From: Acidimicrobiales bacterium
GTDB lineage: Bacteria > Actinomycetota > Acidimicrobiia > Acidimicrobiales > SZUA-35
Assembly (NCBI GenBank): GCA_028285495.1
Contig: JANQPB010000029.1
Span: forward strand, 62,001 to 126,000
Direction: 5' to 3'
DNA length: 64,000 nt
The position numbers and the translations under genes were made by a program. The stretch's first letter is position 1. Each line of letters begins with the position of its first letter. The notes below the pieces were generated by a model. The model was not told where the DNA came from. It searched no databases and worked only from the letters and a program-made list of their open reading frames with translations. Below are positions 8,907 through 16,630 of this stretch, piece by piece.

Positions 8907-10382
8907 CTAGGCGTTGTAGCTGCCGGAGGTGGTGTCGCCGCCGGTGCCGGTCCAGTCGGTGTGGAACCACTGGCCCCGCTCCCGATCGACCCGCTCGTAG
9001 GTGTGGGCACCGAAGTAGTCGCGCTGGGCCTGGATCAGGTTGGCCGGCCCGGTTGCCCGCCGGTACCCGTCGAGGAACGACAGTGCGCTGGCGTAGGCCG
9101 GGACGGGGATGCCGGCCCCGATCGCTGCGGTCACCACCCGACGCCAGCCGTCGCCGACATCGTCGAGCCGGCCGGCGAACGTCGGGTCGACGAGGAGCGA
9201 GTCGAGCTCGGGCATGGCGGTGAAGGCGGCCATGATGTCCTCGAGCAGAGCGGCCCGGATGATGCACCCGGCCCGCCACAGCGACGCCACCGTCGACAGG
9301 TCGAGCCCCCAACCGAGCTCGCGGGAGGCGTCGGCCAGCAGCAGGAATCCCTGGGCGTAGGACACGACCTTGGCCCCGTAGAGCGCGTCCCGCAGGTCGT
9401 CGAGGGAGAAGGCATCGGCGGCGATCCCGCCGGACGGGCCGGCGAGGATCGACGCCGCCGCCACCCGCTGGTCCTTCATCGACGACAGGATGCGGGCGTT
9501 GACCGCCTCGCCGACCAGCGTCACCGGCTGGGCCAGCTCCATGGCCGAGATGACCGTCCACCGGCCGGTGCCCTTCTGGCCCGCGACGTCGAGGATCTTC
9601 CCGACCAGCGGCTGACCATCGTCGTCGTCGGTGGCCAGGATCTCGGCCGTGATGTCGATCAGGTACGAGTCGAGCAGCCCCTCGCCCCAGGCGGTGAAGG
9701 TCTCGGCCATCTCGGCGTGGGAGCGACCCTGGGCCAGCATCAACGAGTACGCCTCGGCGATCACCTGCATGTCGCCGTACTCGATGCCGTTGTGGACCAT
9801 CTTCACGAAGTGGCCGGACCCGCCGGGGCCCAGCCAGTCGGCGCACGGTCGGCCGTCGTTGGCCACCGCGGCGACGCTCCGCAGCATCGGCACCACCAGG
9901 TCCTCGGCCCCCGGGTCGCCGCCCGGCATGATCGATGGGCCGTTCCTCGCCCCCTCCTCGCCGCCGGAGACGCCGGCGCCGACGAAGCGGAAGCCCATCG
10001 CCGCCACCTCGGCCACCCGGCGCTCGGTGTCGTCGTAGCGGGAGTTGCCGCCGTCGATGATCACGTCGCCGTCGTCGAGCAGGGGAGCGAGCTGCCCGAT
10101 GACGGCGTCGACCGGTGGGCCGGCCTTGATCATCAACATGATCCGGCGGGGCCGCTTGATGGCGCGGACCAGGTCGCCAAGCTCGACGCAGGGAACCAGC
10201 CGCTCGTTGCCAGCCCCCGGCCCGGACATCAGCTCGTCGATCGGTGCGGTCGACCGGTTGTGGACCGCCACCGTGTGGCCGTGGTCGGTGAAGTTCAGGG
10301 CGAGGTTCTGGCCCATCACGGCCAGGCCGATGAGTCCGAGGTCGGCGATGGCCTCGCCTGGCGTTGGGTGGCTGTCGGGCAC
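8907..10382 (-). CDS. gnd: 6-phosphogluconate dehydrogenase (decarboxylating)
   Basis: 491 residues. It catalyses NADP-dependent oxidative decarboxylation of 6-phosphogluconate to ribulose 5-phosphate in the pentose phosphate pathway. Visible are the Rossmann start LGLIGLAVMGQNLALN, the substrate-binding VSGGEEGARNGPSIMPGG (near residue 125), the catalytic region VKMVHNGIEYGDMQ (Lys and Asn-Glu) and the C-terminal helical domain ending in HTDWTG. I chose GTG 10382 because AAGGAG stands 5 bases upstream. A GTG 24 bases earlier lacks a site. The length fits the long homodimeric class. Confidence 0.93.
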   Translation of the reverse strand: MPDSHPTPGEAIADLGLIGLAVMGQNLALNFTDHGHTVAVHNRSTAPIDELMSGPGAGNERLVPCVELGDLVRAIKRPRRIMLMIKAGPPVDAVIGQLAPLLDDGDVIIDGGNSRYDDTERRVAEVAAMGFRFVGAGVSGGEEGARNGPSIMPGGDPGAEDLVVPMLRSVAAVANDGRPCADWLGPGGSGHFVKMVHNGIEYGDMQVIAEAYSLMLAQGRSHAEMAETFTAWGEGLLDSYLIDITAEILATDDDDGQPLVGKILDVAGQKGTGRWTVISAMELAQPVTLVGEAVNARILSSMKDQRVAAASILAGPSGGIAADAFSLDDLRDALYGAKVVSYAQGFLLLADASRELGWGLDLSTVASLWRAGCIIRAALLEDIMAAFTAMPELDSLLVDPTFAGRLDDVGDGWRRVVTAAIGAGIPVPAYASALSFLDGYRRATGPANLIQAQRDYFGAHTYERVDRERGQWFHTDWTGTGGDTTSGSYNA

Positions 10383-10423
10383 GGGCGCTCCTTGTTCGAC
10401 CAGCACGTCAGGCAGACGCTAGA

Positions 10424-10461
10424 GGGTTTTCTCCCCGCCCGGCGGGGTCGTAGTAAAACCC
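10424..10461. promoter_or_regulatory. Nested palindrome between gnd and enoyl-CoA hydratase gene
   Basis: GGGTTTT (10424-10430) and AAAACCC (10455-10461) form 7-base outer arms. Inside them CCCCGC (10433-10438), loop CCG, GCGGGG (10442-10447) form a second hairpin. The element fills the 80-base gap between two divergent genes and is AT/GC patterned unlike its surroundings. It may be an operator or a dual promoter region. No protein is implied by sequence alone. Confidence 0.4.
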
Positions 10462-10462
10462 G

Positions 10463-11320
10463 GTGATGACCTACGAGACCCTGCTCTACGAGGTGGATGG
10501 CGGCGTGGCCACGATCACCCTCAACCGGCCAGACCGGCTCAACGCCTTCAACGACGTCATGCGGCGGGAGCTGCTCGTTCTGTTCGACGAGATCGACGCC
10601 GACGACGACGTGAGGGCGGTCGTGATGACCGGCGCCGGGCGCGGGTTCTGCGCCGGGGCCGACCTCGGCTCGGGCGGCGACACGTTCGACGCCGGGGCTC
10701 GCGGCCGACCGACGGATCGGACCAACCGCGACGGCGGGGGCACGGTCAGCCTGCGCATCTTCGAACTGACCAAGCCGATCATCGCCGCCATCAACGGTCC
10801 CGCCGTCGGCGTCGGGATCACCATGACGCTGCCGATGGACGTGCGGCTGGCCGGCGAGAGCGCCAGGATCGGGTTCGTGTTCGCCAGGCGGGGGATCGTT
10901 CCCGAGGCCTGCTCGAGCTGGTTCCTGCCCCGGGTGGTCGGCATCAGCCAGGCCGCCAGGTGGTGCTACTCCGGCCGGGTGTTCGACGCGGCCGAGGCCG
11001 GTCGTGGCGGGCTGGTCGAGGTGGTGCCGGACGACGAGCTGCTCGACCGGGCGACGGCCATCGCCTCCGAGATCGCCGTGCAGTCGGCTCCCGTCTCGGT
11101 CGCCCTCACCCGCCAGATGCTGTGGCGGGGCCTGACCTTCGACCATCCGATGCAGTCCCACCGGGCCGACTCGCGGGCCATCCAGTCGCTCGGCTCGATG
11201 GCCGACGCCCGCGAGGGGGTGACGAGCTTCCTCGAGAAGCGCGAGCCGTCGTGGTCGCTGCGCCCGTCCGAGGACAGCCCCGACATCTTCCCCTGGTGGG
11301 AGGATCCCGAGTTCTCCTGA
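10463..11320 (+). CDS. Enoyl-CoA hydratase/isomerase family protein
   Basis: 285 residues (GTG 10463, or ATG 10466 directly after it). Crotonase fold: the N-terminal ITLNRPDRLNAFN, the oxyanion-hole strand GAGRGFCAGADLG near residue 60, and AAINGPAVGVGITMTLPMDVRLA around 115-140. The next helix carries RRGIVPEACSSWFLPRVVG, where the Glu corresponds to one of the two catalytic glutamates. The typical role is hydration of 2-enoyl-CoA in fatty-acid or amino-acid degradation, but substrate cannot be told from sequence. It stands alone, divergent from gnd across a nested palindrome. Confidence 0.85.
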   Translation: MMTYETLLYEVDGGVATITLNRPDRLNAFNDVMRRELLVLFDEIDADDDVRAVVMTGAGRGFCAGADLGSGGDTFDAGARGRPTDRTNRDGGGTVSLRIFELTKPIIAAINGPAVGVGITMTLPMDVRLAGESARIGFVFARRGIVPEACSSWFLPRVVGISQAARWCYSGRVFDAAEAGRGGLVEVVPDDELLDRATAIASEIAVQSAPVSVALTRQMLWRGLTFDHPMQSHRADSRAIQSLGSMADAREGVTSFLEKREPSWSLRPSEDSPDIFPWWEDPEFS

Positions 11321-11353
11321 CCGGGAGTCGGAACGGGCCGACCAACGGGGGTG

Positions 11354-12652
11354 CTACACGCCGGCGCCCTCGAGCGAACCGATCCGCTCGACGTCGTCGA
11401 CGAAGGCGCAGGCGTAGCGCCGATCGCCCTGCTCCCAGCCGGCCTCGTTCGGGTACCAGAACGGGAAGTTGACCAGCTCGGACTCGAAGGGCGAGATCCC
11501 GACGAAGTCCTCGAACAGCCGCTCGCACTCGGCCCCGGCCGCCTGCTCGACGTCCTGCTCGCCTGGATAGGTGGCGCCGGCCTCGGTGTCGAGCCGCCCG
11601 CTGCCGATCATCTGGCCGGCGTGGCTGCGCTGGCAGTCGACCGGTCGCACCTGGTCGTCGAGCCCCAGCGACAGCGCCGTCTCCTCGGGGCCGAGGTGGA
11701 AGCAGTCGCCGGTGGCCAGCTCGAAGAAGGGCTGGAACTCGACCGGGTCGAACGCGCCGGTGAGCGGCTCGGCGTCGAGGATGGCGCACAGGATCTCCCG
11801 GTCGCCGAGGTTCCAGCTCTGCTGGTTCGGGCGCCAGTAGCGGTAGTTGAAGCCGTCGGCGTCCTGGCCGAAGGCCTCGCGGAACAGGACGCTGCAGCGC
11901 TCGCTGGTCAGCTGGCCGACCTCGACGTCGCCGGGGAAGGCCGCGCCCGAGACCGGCGCATCGAGGGCCCCTCGACCGAAGAAGACGCCGTTGTAGGTTC
12001 CCTCGCAGTCGACGAGCTCGACCTGGCTGTTGCTGTTGAGCTCGTAGCTGCCGACGTCGCCGGCCGGCACGAAGCAGTCGCCGACCATCAGCCGCGAGAC
12101 CGGGACCTGGTCACCCCGGGCCAACTCGGTGCCGCGTCCCTCGACCGAGCCGGTCAGTTCCTCGTCGTCGAGGCGGGAGACGTAGCAGGTGACGTTGGTG
12201 TCGCCGTCGGCCCAGTCCTCCAGGTCCGGCAGGATCGAGTCGGCCTCGAGCACGGTGGACAGCAGGGGAGCGCCGAGGTAGCCGTCGGCCGTGGTCTGGC
12301 ACTGCTGGCCGACCCAGAGGCCGAGCTGGTCGGCGCCCGGGTACTCGCCGTCGGCCTCGGGGAAGGGGAGGCGGGCCATGACCTGGGCCTCGTGCGGCGC
12401 AGCGCAGTCCTGCAGGACGACCGGACCACCGGCCCCGGTCCCGGGGTCGATGCAGTCGCCAACGGCCAAACCGGCCAGCTCGATGGTGTCGCCGACCCGG
12501 GGCCGCTCGTCGGCGGCCGCGCCGTCGTCGTCGCCGCCGATGGCCACCAGGACGACGGTGACCAGGGCGAGGGTCAGCAGCCCGGCCAGGACCCCTCCGC
12601 CGATGGCGAGGCCCGGTCTGGACTCGCCGATCAGCGGTTCGACGGAGGTCAT
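11354..12652 (-). CDS. Membrane-anchored protein with three septum-formation domains
   Basis: 432 residues. A short cytoplasmic N-terminus and one membrane helix (about residues 16-38) are followed by an exported region made of three related units. Each begins with a GDC phrase (VGDCI near 60, VGDCF near 175, TGDCF near 310), then a second Cys in V-x-D-C-x(4)-H or similar, an A/TYPG or EYPG strand and a third Cys in the following helix. This is the pattern of the septum-formation (PF13845-type) domain of actinobacteria, with probable disulfides in each unit. The role in division is by family association only. Convergent with the enoyl-CoA hydratase gene. Confidence 0.75.
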   Translation of the reverse strand: MTSVEPLIGESRPGLAIGGGVLAGLLTLALVTVVLVAIGGDDDGAAADERPRVGDTIELAGLAVGDCIDPGTGAGGPVVLQDCAAPHEAQVMARLPFPEADGEYPGADQLGLWVGQQCQTTADGYLGAPLLSTVLEADSILPDLEDWADGDTNVTCYVSRLDDEELTGSVEGRGTELARGDQVPVSRLMVGDCFVPAGDVGSYELNSNSQVELVDCEGTYNGVFFGRGALDAPVSGAAFPGDVEVGQLTSERCSVLFREAFGQDADGFNYRYWRPNQQSWNLGDREILCAILDAEPLTGAFDPVEFQPFFELATGDCFHLGPEETALSLGLDDQVRPVDCQRSHAGQMIGSGRLDTEAGATYPGEQDVEQAAGAECERLFEDFVGISPFESELVNFPFWYPNEAGWEQGDRRYACAFVDDVERIGSLEGAGV

Positions 12653-12781
12653 GGGCTACAGCTTGCACGGAAAGGCAGGCCTCAGCAACGCGACCCGTGG
12701 CCGATCCGGCCACACGTATTCCCAGGTCAGCCACGGTCACCGCCGCTCGCTGGGAACCGTTGCCCAGGCCGACGAGGGGGT

Positions 12782-12808
12782 GCGGGCCGGCGGCAACGGC
12801 CGGCCCGC
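12782..12808 (-). terminator. Hairpin downstream of tmRNA
   Basis: GCGGGCCGGC (12782-12791) and GCCGGCCCGC (12799-12808) form a perfect 10-bp stem with a 7-base loop. It lies 34 bases past the tmRNA 3' end in the direction of transcription. No T tract follows, which is common for terminators in GC-rich actinobacteria. Confidence 0.5.
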
Positions 12809-12842
12809 GTCGGCCGGCCGCACCGAACCCGGTGCCCGAACG

Positions 12843-13234
12843 TGGAGCTGGGGGGAATCGAACCCCCGTCCGTCGAGGGGTCATCGCCCGCGCTACGACC
12901 ATTCCCGAGACGCAGCTCCTACGGCTGCTGCACCGCCGGGTCGGGGTGCCCCCGAGGGGGCCTGCCGCTCGGTCTTTCCCGAGGGTCAGCGGTCTTTGCC
13001 TGCTGTCAGCGGTCTCTCCCGCCGTCCATCCCCGCTTCTGTTGCCGGGCTGCAAGGATCTGGCCCCGCGTGGCCTTCCGGCTCGCAGTTTGCTCAGGTCA
13101 CCTAGTCGGAACTAGGCAGCGAGAGCGAAGTCAGCTTGAGTTTTGCCGCTTCTGTGAATGCCCCGTTTTACGAGTCTGAGCAACTCGGGCCGCACAGACG
13201 ACTTCCCATCTCGGCGTCGAAACCGATCAGCCCC
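12843..13234 (-). ncRNA. ssrA: tmRNA (SsrA)
   Basis: 392 bases on the minus strand. The 5' end GGGGCTG pairs with CAGCTCC at the 3' end as a 7-bp acceptor stem with one G-U pair. The 3' half carries the T-arm GGGGGTTCGATTCCCCC with its TTCGA loop, and discriminator A at 12843. The genome does not encode CCA. Inside is a tag frame ending in Ala-Asp-Phe-Ala-Leu-Ala-Ala and TAG (stop at 13112-13114). tmRNA rescues stalled ribosomes and adds a degradation tag. Its protein partner SmpB is encoded just upstream on the same strand and ClpP lies at 20083. Confidence 0.95.
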
Positions 13235-13296
13235 GAGAGGTGCCCGACCGCTCGCCGGGCTGGCCGGAGGGGTCGGGGGAAAGATCGAAGGTGGCT

Positions 13297-13316
13297 CAGC
13301 TGGGTTGGCCCAGCTG
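13297..13316 (-). terminator. Hairpin between smpB and tmRNA
   Basis: CAGCTGGG (13297-13304) and CCCAGCTG (13309-13316) form a perfect 8-bp stem around a four-base loop. It lies 105 bases past the smpB stop and 63 bases before the tmRNA 5' end, so it may separate the two transcripts. Confidence 0.4.
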
Positions 13317-13421
13317 GCTGGTGGATCGCGTTGTCAAGGAGCGGCCCGGACGGCGGTCCGGGGGTCGCTCAGCATACCCGGCCGGCGGTCCGGGTCGATG
13401 GTCCGGCCCGGCGCCGATGTG

Positions 13422-13883
13422 TCACCGCCGGTTGCGGCGGGCCAGGGCTCGCCTGGCCTCCAGGTCGGCGTCGCGCTTGGCGATGAGCTGGCGCTTGTCG
13501 ACCGTCTTGCGCCCCCGACCGAGACCGAGCTCGACCTTGGCCCGGCTGTCCTTGAAGTAGAGCGCCATCGGCACGAGGGTCAGGTGCTCCTGGTCGACCT
13601 TCGAATTGAGCCGATCGAGCTCGGCCCGGTGGAGAAGGAGCTTGCGCCGGCGGGTCGGGTCGGGCAGCACGTGGGTGCTGGCCCGGGTGTATGGCGAGAT
13701 GTGGAGCCCGACCAGCCACAGCTCACCCCGCTCGAAGCGGGCGTACGACTCGCTGATCTGGACGTTCGACTCCCGCAGCGACTTGACCTCGCTGCCCCGG
13801 AGCACGATCCCGGCCTCGAGGGTCTCCGAGATCTCGTAGTTGCGTCTGGCCTGCTTGTTGGTGGCGACCATCTTCACGGCCAT
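13422..13883 (-). CDS. smpB: SsrA-binding protein SmpB
   Basis: 153 residues. It binds the tRNA-like domain of tmRNA and carries it to stalled ribosomes. Hallmarks: NKQARRNYEI at the start of the barrel, GSEVKSLRESNVQISESYAR (tmRNA-contact strand), PDPTRRRKLLLHR, LTLVPMALYFKD, and a basic C-terminal tail GRGRKTVDKRQ. ATG 13883 is chosen because TACCCT at 13891-13896 lies 7 bases before it (leaderless pattern) and it matches the usual family length. An ATG four codons later is the alternative. The tmRNA gene follows on the same strand. Confidence 0.96.
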   Translation of the reverse strand: MAVKMVATNKQARRNYEISETLEAGIVLRGSEVKSLRESNVQISESYARFERGELWLVGLHISPYTRASTHVLPDPTRRRKLLLHRAELDRLNSKVDQEHLTLVPMALYFKDSRAKVELGLGRGRKTVDKRQLIAKRDADLEARRALARRNRR

Positions 13884-13952
13884 CGGTCCAAGGGTAGCGG
13901 CGGTCCCGGGCACGGCTCGTCCGGGCGACGGGGAGGGCGATAGGGTTCGCCC

Positions 13953-14372
13953 GTGCTCGAGATGGATCGCCTCCACTGGCTCCAGATGCTGGCCGCAGCC
14001 TGGGACGCCTACCCGCTCGAGGGGTGCGGCCTGCTGATCGGGGCCCCGGGTGGCGGCCGGGTCGAGCGGTTCGTCACGATCGACAACGAGGCCGGGTCGT
14101 CCAGGATCTACCGCCTCGACGGCAACCAGTACGCAAGGGCCGCGCTCGACGCCGACGACGAGGGGCTCGACGTCATCGGCGTCATGCACTCGCACACCCA
14201 CACCGCCGCCTACCCGTCACCGACCGACGTCGCCGAGGCGACGAAGCCCCTCGTCCCGCCGGACTGGCACTGGGTGATCGTCAGCCTGGCCTGGGGATTC
14301 CCCGAGCTGCACAGCTTCAGGATCGACGCCGGTGGCGGAATTCACGAAGAGCCCGTCGGGTTGTCCATCTAG
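13953..14372 (+). CDS. mec: JAMM-family metalloprotease Mec (CysO-peptide hydrolase)
   Basis: 139 residues from GTG 13953, with TAGGGT 6 bases upstream (leaderless pattern). It is a zinc JAMM/MPN protease. The motif His-Ser-His-x7-Ser-Pro-Thr-Asp (about residues 81-94) matches HxHx7SxxD, and EGCGLLIG near residue 23 supplies the catalytic Glu. In Mycobacterium tuberculosis Mec cleaves CysO-cysteine to release cysteine. Here the next two genes are cysO and cysM in the same order, so the same role is likely. It may also trim the extra C-terminal residue of this CysO. Confidence 0.88.
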   Translation: MLEMDRLHWLQMLAAAWDAYPLEGCGLLIGAPGGGRVERFVTIDNEAGSSRIYRLDGNQYARAALDADDEGLDVIGVMHSHTHTAAYPSPTDVAEATKPLVPPDWHWVIVSLAWGFPELHSFRIDAGGGIHEEPVGLSI

Positions 14373-14401
14373 AATCCTTAGTTATCGGATCAGGTTTCTA
14401 G
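14369..14401 (+). promoter_or_regulatory. Inverted repeat over the mec stop codon
   Basis: CTAGAATCC (14369-14377) and GGTTTCTAG (14393-14401) pair at 8 of 9 positions, with a 15-base spacer. It overlaps the mec stop and sits in an AT-rich 99-base gap before cysO, so it could be an attenuator or an operator separating mec from cysO-cysM. Confidence 0.35.
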
Positions 14402-14471
14402 GTTTGGACCTCCGGCCCAACGGGTATGCGGTTGAGCGAGAGGTCGAGGCCACCCCTCAGGAGGTTCCGTC

Positions 14472-14753
14472 ATGGTCACCGTGTCCGTCCGTCTGCCAAC
14501 CGTGCTCCGACCAGCCGCCGGCGGTCAGTCGAAGCTGTCCGTCGCCGGCGCCGCCGTCGGTGACGTCGTCGATCGCCTGATCGAGGACTATCCGGCCCTG
14601 GAGTCGAACCTCGTCGACGACGAGGGCTCGGTCCGGAAGTTCGTCAACATCTACCTGAACGACGAGGACATCCGGTTCCTGGAGAGCCTGGAGACCCCGC
14701 TGTCCGAGGGCGACGAGCTGGCCATCCTGCCCGCGGTCGCCGGCGGCCAGTAG
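14472..14753 (+). CDS. cysO: Ubiquitin-like sulfur carrier CysO (MoaD/ThiS family)
   Basis: 93 residues, start fixed by AGGAGG about 8 bases upstream. Beta-grasp sulfur carrier: VSVRLPTVLR start, FVNIYLNDEDIRFL middle, and EGDELAILPAVAGGQ end. Family members are thiocarboxylated on a terminal Gly-Gly, and CysM then uses the thiocarboxylate as sulfur donor. Here the last codon before TAG is CAG, so the protein ends Gly-Gly-Gln and needs removal of Gln before activation, presumably by the neighbouring JAMM protease. It is 17 bases upstream of cysM and probably co-transcribed. Confidence 0.9.
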   Translation: MVTVSVRLPTVLRPAAGGQSKLSVAGAAVGDVVDRLIEDYPALESNLVDDEGSVRKFVNIYLNDEDIRFLESLETPLSEGDELAILPAVAGGQ

Positions 14754-14770
14754 CGGGCTCGGCCCCGCCG

Positions 14771-15721
14771 ATGGCGGTCTTCTCCTCGGTCGTCGACCTG
14801 GTCGGCGACACGCCGATCGTCGACGTCTCCCAGCTCAGCCCCAATCCCCGGGTTCGCATCCTGGCCAAGCTCGAGGGCCAGAACCCGGCCGGCTCCGTCA
14901 AGGACCGGATCGCGCTCGGGATGATCGAGGCCGCCGAGGCGGCCGGCGAGCTGCGGCCGGGATCGGTGCTCCTCGAGCCGTCGTCGGGCAACACCGGTAT
15001 CGCCCTGGCCATGATCGCCCGCATCCGGGGTTACCACCTGAAGATCGTGCTGCCCGAGAACGTGACGGTCGAGCGGCGGCAGCTCCTCGAGGCCTACGGG
15101 GCCGAGATCATCGACTCGCCCGGTGCGGAGGGGTCGAACGGCGCCGTCCGCCTGGCCGAGAAGCTGGCGGCGGAGAACCCGGAGTGGGTGTTCCTCTATC
15201 AATACGGCAACGAGGCCAACCCCGAGGCCCATCGCACCGGCACCGGACCCGAGATCCTGAAGGACGTGCCCGAGATCACCCACTTCGTCGCCGGCCTCGG
15301 GACCAGCGGCACGCTCATGGGGGTCGGCAGCTACCTCAAAGAGCACAAGCCCGACGTCGAGATCTACGCCGTCGAGCCGCCGAGCGGCGAGCGGGTCGAG
15401 GGGCTCCGCAACCTCGACGACGGCTACGTCCCGCCGGTGTTCGATCGCTGGGGTGGCATGGAGCTGCTCGACGGCAAGCGGATCGTCCGCCCGGTCGAGT
15501 CGCTCACCTGGACCCGCCGGCTGGTGTCCGAGGCCGGCATCTTCGCCGGTATCAGCAGCGGGGCGGCGATGGCCGGGGCGGCCAAGGTGGCCGAGCGGAT
15601 CGACGAGGGCGTGATCGTGTTCGTGGTGTGCGACGGCGGCTGGAAGTACCTGTCGACCGGGGCCTACACCGAGCCGATCGACGAGATCGCCGAGCGCCTC
15701 GACGACGTCATCTACTTCTGA
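14771..15721 (+). CDS. cysM: CysO-dependent cysteine synthase CysM
   Basis: 316 residues. A fold-type II PLP enzyme that in mycobacteria joins O-phosphoserine with CysO-thiocarboxylate to make CysO-cysteine. Visible: LVGDTPIVDVSQL near the N-terminus, the PLP lysine in NPAGSVKDRIAL (about residue 44), the substrate loop EPSSGNTGIAL, and the phosphate-binding GLGTSGTLMGVG. The chain keeps the C-terminal stretch (VCDGGWKYLSTGAYTEP) that in mycobacterial CysM folds over the active site. It completes a mec-cysO-cysM unit and is convergent with the coiled-coil gene. Confidence 0.93.
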   Translation: MAVFSSVVDLVGDTPIVDVSQLSPNPRVRILAKLEGQNPAGSVKDRIALGMIEAAEAAGELRPGSVLLEPSSGNTGIALAMIARIRGYHLKIVLPENVTVERRQLLEAYGAEIIDSPGAEGSNGAVRLAEKLAAENPEWVFLYQYGNEANPEAHRTGTGPEILKDVPEITHFVAGLGTSGTLMGVGSYLKEHKPDVEIYAVEPPSGERVEGLRNLDDGYVPPVFDRWGGMELLDGKRIVRPVESLTWTRRLVSEAGIFAGISSGAAMAGAAKVAERIDEGVIVFVVCDGGWKYLSTGAYTEPIDEIAERLDDVIYF

Positions 15722-15742
15722 GGTCGGCTCCGCCGCGACGAA

Positions 15743-15758
15743 CCGGCCACTCGGCCGG
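15743..15758. terminator. Hairpin between cysM and the coiled-coil gene
   Basis: CCGGCC (15743-15748), loop ACTC, GGCCGG (15753-15758). It lies in the 45-base gap between convergent genes, and could act as a terminator in either direction. Short stem and no T tract. Confidence 0.35.
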
Positions 15759-15766
15759 CCGCAGCG

Positions 15767-16444
15767 TCAGCTGGTGGCTCGACGGCGACGATCGGCGGCC
15801 CGGGGGCGGACGCTCCACTCCTCGGGGCCGAGGGCGACACCACCCTGGGTCCGGCGGAGGCGGCGGCGGGCGATCCAACCGAGCGCACCGTGGAGGTCGT
15901 CTCGCTCCCGCTCGAGCGAGCCGATGCGTTGGGCCAGGAAGGAGCGCTGAGCCCGCTCGTGGGCCAGTTGCTGTCGGATCTCCTCGGTTCGGGCCTCGGC
16001 GACCGCCCGCTGCTTGTCGAGCTCGGCGTTGACCGCCTGGATCTCGTCCAGCTCGGCGGCGGCCCGCTCGCGCTCGGCCCGCTCGGCATCGAGCGTCTCG
16101 GCTGCGGCCCTGAGTCGGCGGGTCATCTGCTCGGTCTCGGCCCTGGCGGCCGTCGCCTGCGTCTTGGCCAGCACGACGGCGGCGTGGGCGGCCAGCGTCT
16201 CGGAGATGTAGCGGTCGAGGTGCTCGGGGGCGTCGGCCCCTGGCTCCCGGTCGTTCGTCAGGTCGAGCGACCAGCCCTCGCGCTCGGCGATCGCAGCCAG
16301 CGCTGCGACCGGGAGGGCCCAGGACTCGTCACTGCGGACGGCCTCGGGGACCGCACCACCGACCAGCCGCCCCTCGAGCGTGGCCTGGGAAACGCCGAAG
16401 GCTCGGGCTGCCTCGTTCAGTTCGACCAGCTCAGCGCCATGCAC
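15767..16444 (-). CDS. MerR/excisionase-like HTH plus coiled-coil protein (paralog A)
   Basis: 225 residues from GTG 16444, with TAAGCT 6 bases upstream (leaderless pattern). The first 60 residues resemble an excisionase-type winged helix: LNEAARAFGVSQATLE, then GGAVPEAVR, W, and a GWSLDL end. Residues about 85-190 form a long charged coiled coil (Glu, Arg and Ala rich, no proline). The tail holds ALGWIARRRLRRT, a hydrophobic-basic motif. The gene at 48534-49316 has the same three parts with matching motifs, so the two are paralogs. The layout recalls KfrA-type DNA-binding coiled-coil proteins. No function can be assigned. Confidence 0.8.
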   Translation of the reverse strand: MHGAELVELNEAARAFGVSQATLEGRLVGGAVPEAVRSDESWALPVAALAAIAEREGWSLDLTNDREPGADAPEHLDRYISETLAAHAAVVLAKTQATAARAETEQMTRRLRAAAETLDAERAERERAAAELDEIQAVNAELDKQRAVAEARTEEIRQQLAHERAQRSFLAQRIGSLERERDDLHGALGWIARRRLRRTQGGVALGPEEWSVRPRAADRRRRATS

Positions 16445-16501
16445 GGGACGAGCTTAGGCACGAATGTCAAGATAATGGAAGCATCCGAATGCAAACATTT
16501 C

Positions 16502-16547
16502 TGACGAAATAGGTCCGTCATATTCTCGCATTGGAGGCAAATGACGG
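16502..16547. promoter_or_regulatory. Overlapping inverted repeats upstream of coiled-coil gene A
   Basis: In an AT-richer 186-base gap, CCGTCAT (16515-16521) pairs with ATGACGG (16541-16547), and TGACG (16502-16506) pairs with CGTCA (16516-16520). Three copies of a TGACG half-site thus sit 60-100 bases upstream of the gene, an arrangement typical of operators. The HTH protein encoded beside it could be the ligand, which is inference. Confidence 0.35.
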
Positions 16548-16630
16548 AGCCGCACGCTTCCGGCTATGACAAGAAAGAATGACATCCGACCGGTCGCATG
16601 GCCACGGATCGACCTCGGCGTCAACCCAGG

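Noticed and set aside
7134..10466. A 1110-codon open frame on the plus strand.
   Set aside because: It runs across the glutamate-synthase-like gene in another frame and antisense through gnd. It is Arg/Pro/Gly/His-rich, has no domain, and is a shadow of high GC in third positions.
11351..13105. A 584-codon open frame running into the tmRNA.
   Set aside because: Antisense to the septum-domain protein and crossing a clear tmRNA gene, so not coding.
13332..13337. TTGACA on the minus strand upstream of tmRNA as a -35 box.
   Set aside because: No -10 sequence lies 16-18 bases downstream; the expected place is inside a GC-rich hairpin.
16465..16470. TTGACA on the minus strand as -35 for coiled-coil gene A.
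   Set aside because: The likely -10 (TAAGCT) is only 8 bases away, too close for a standard promoter.
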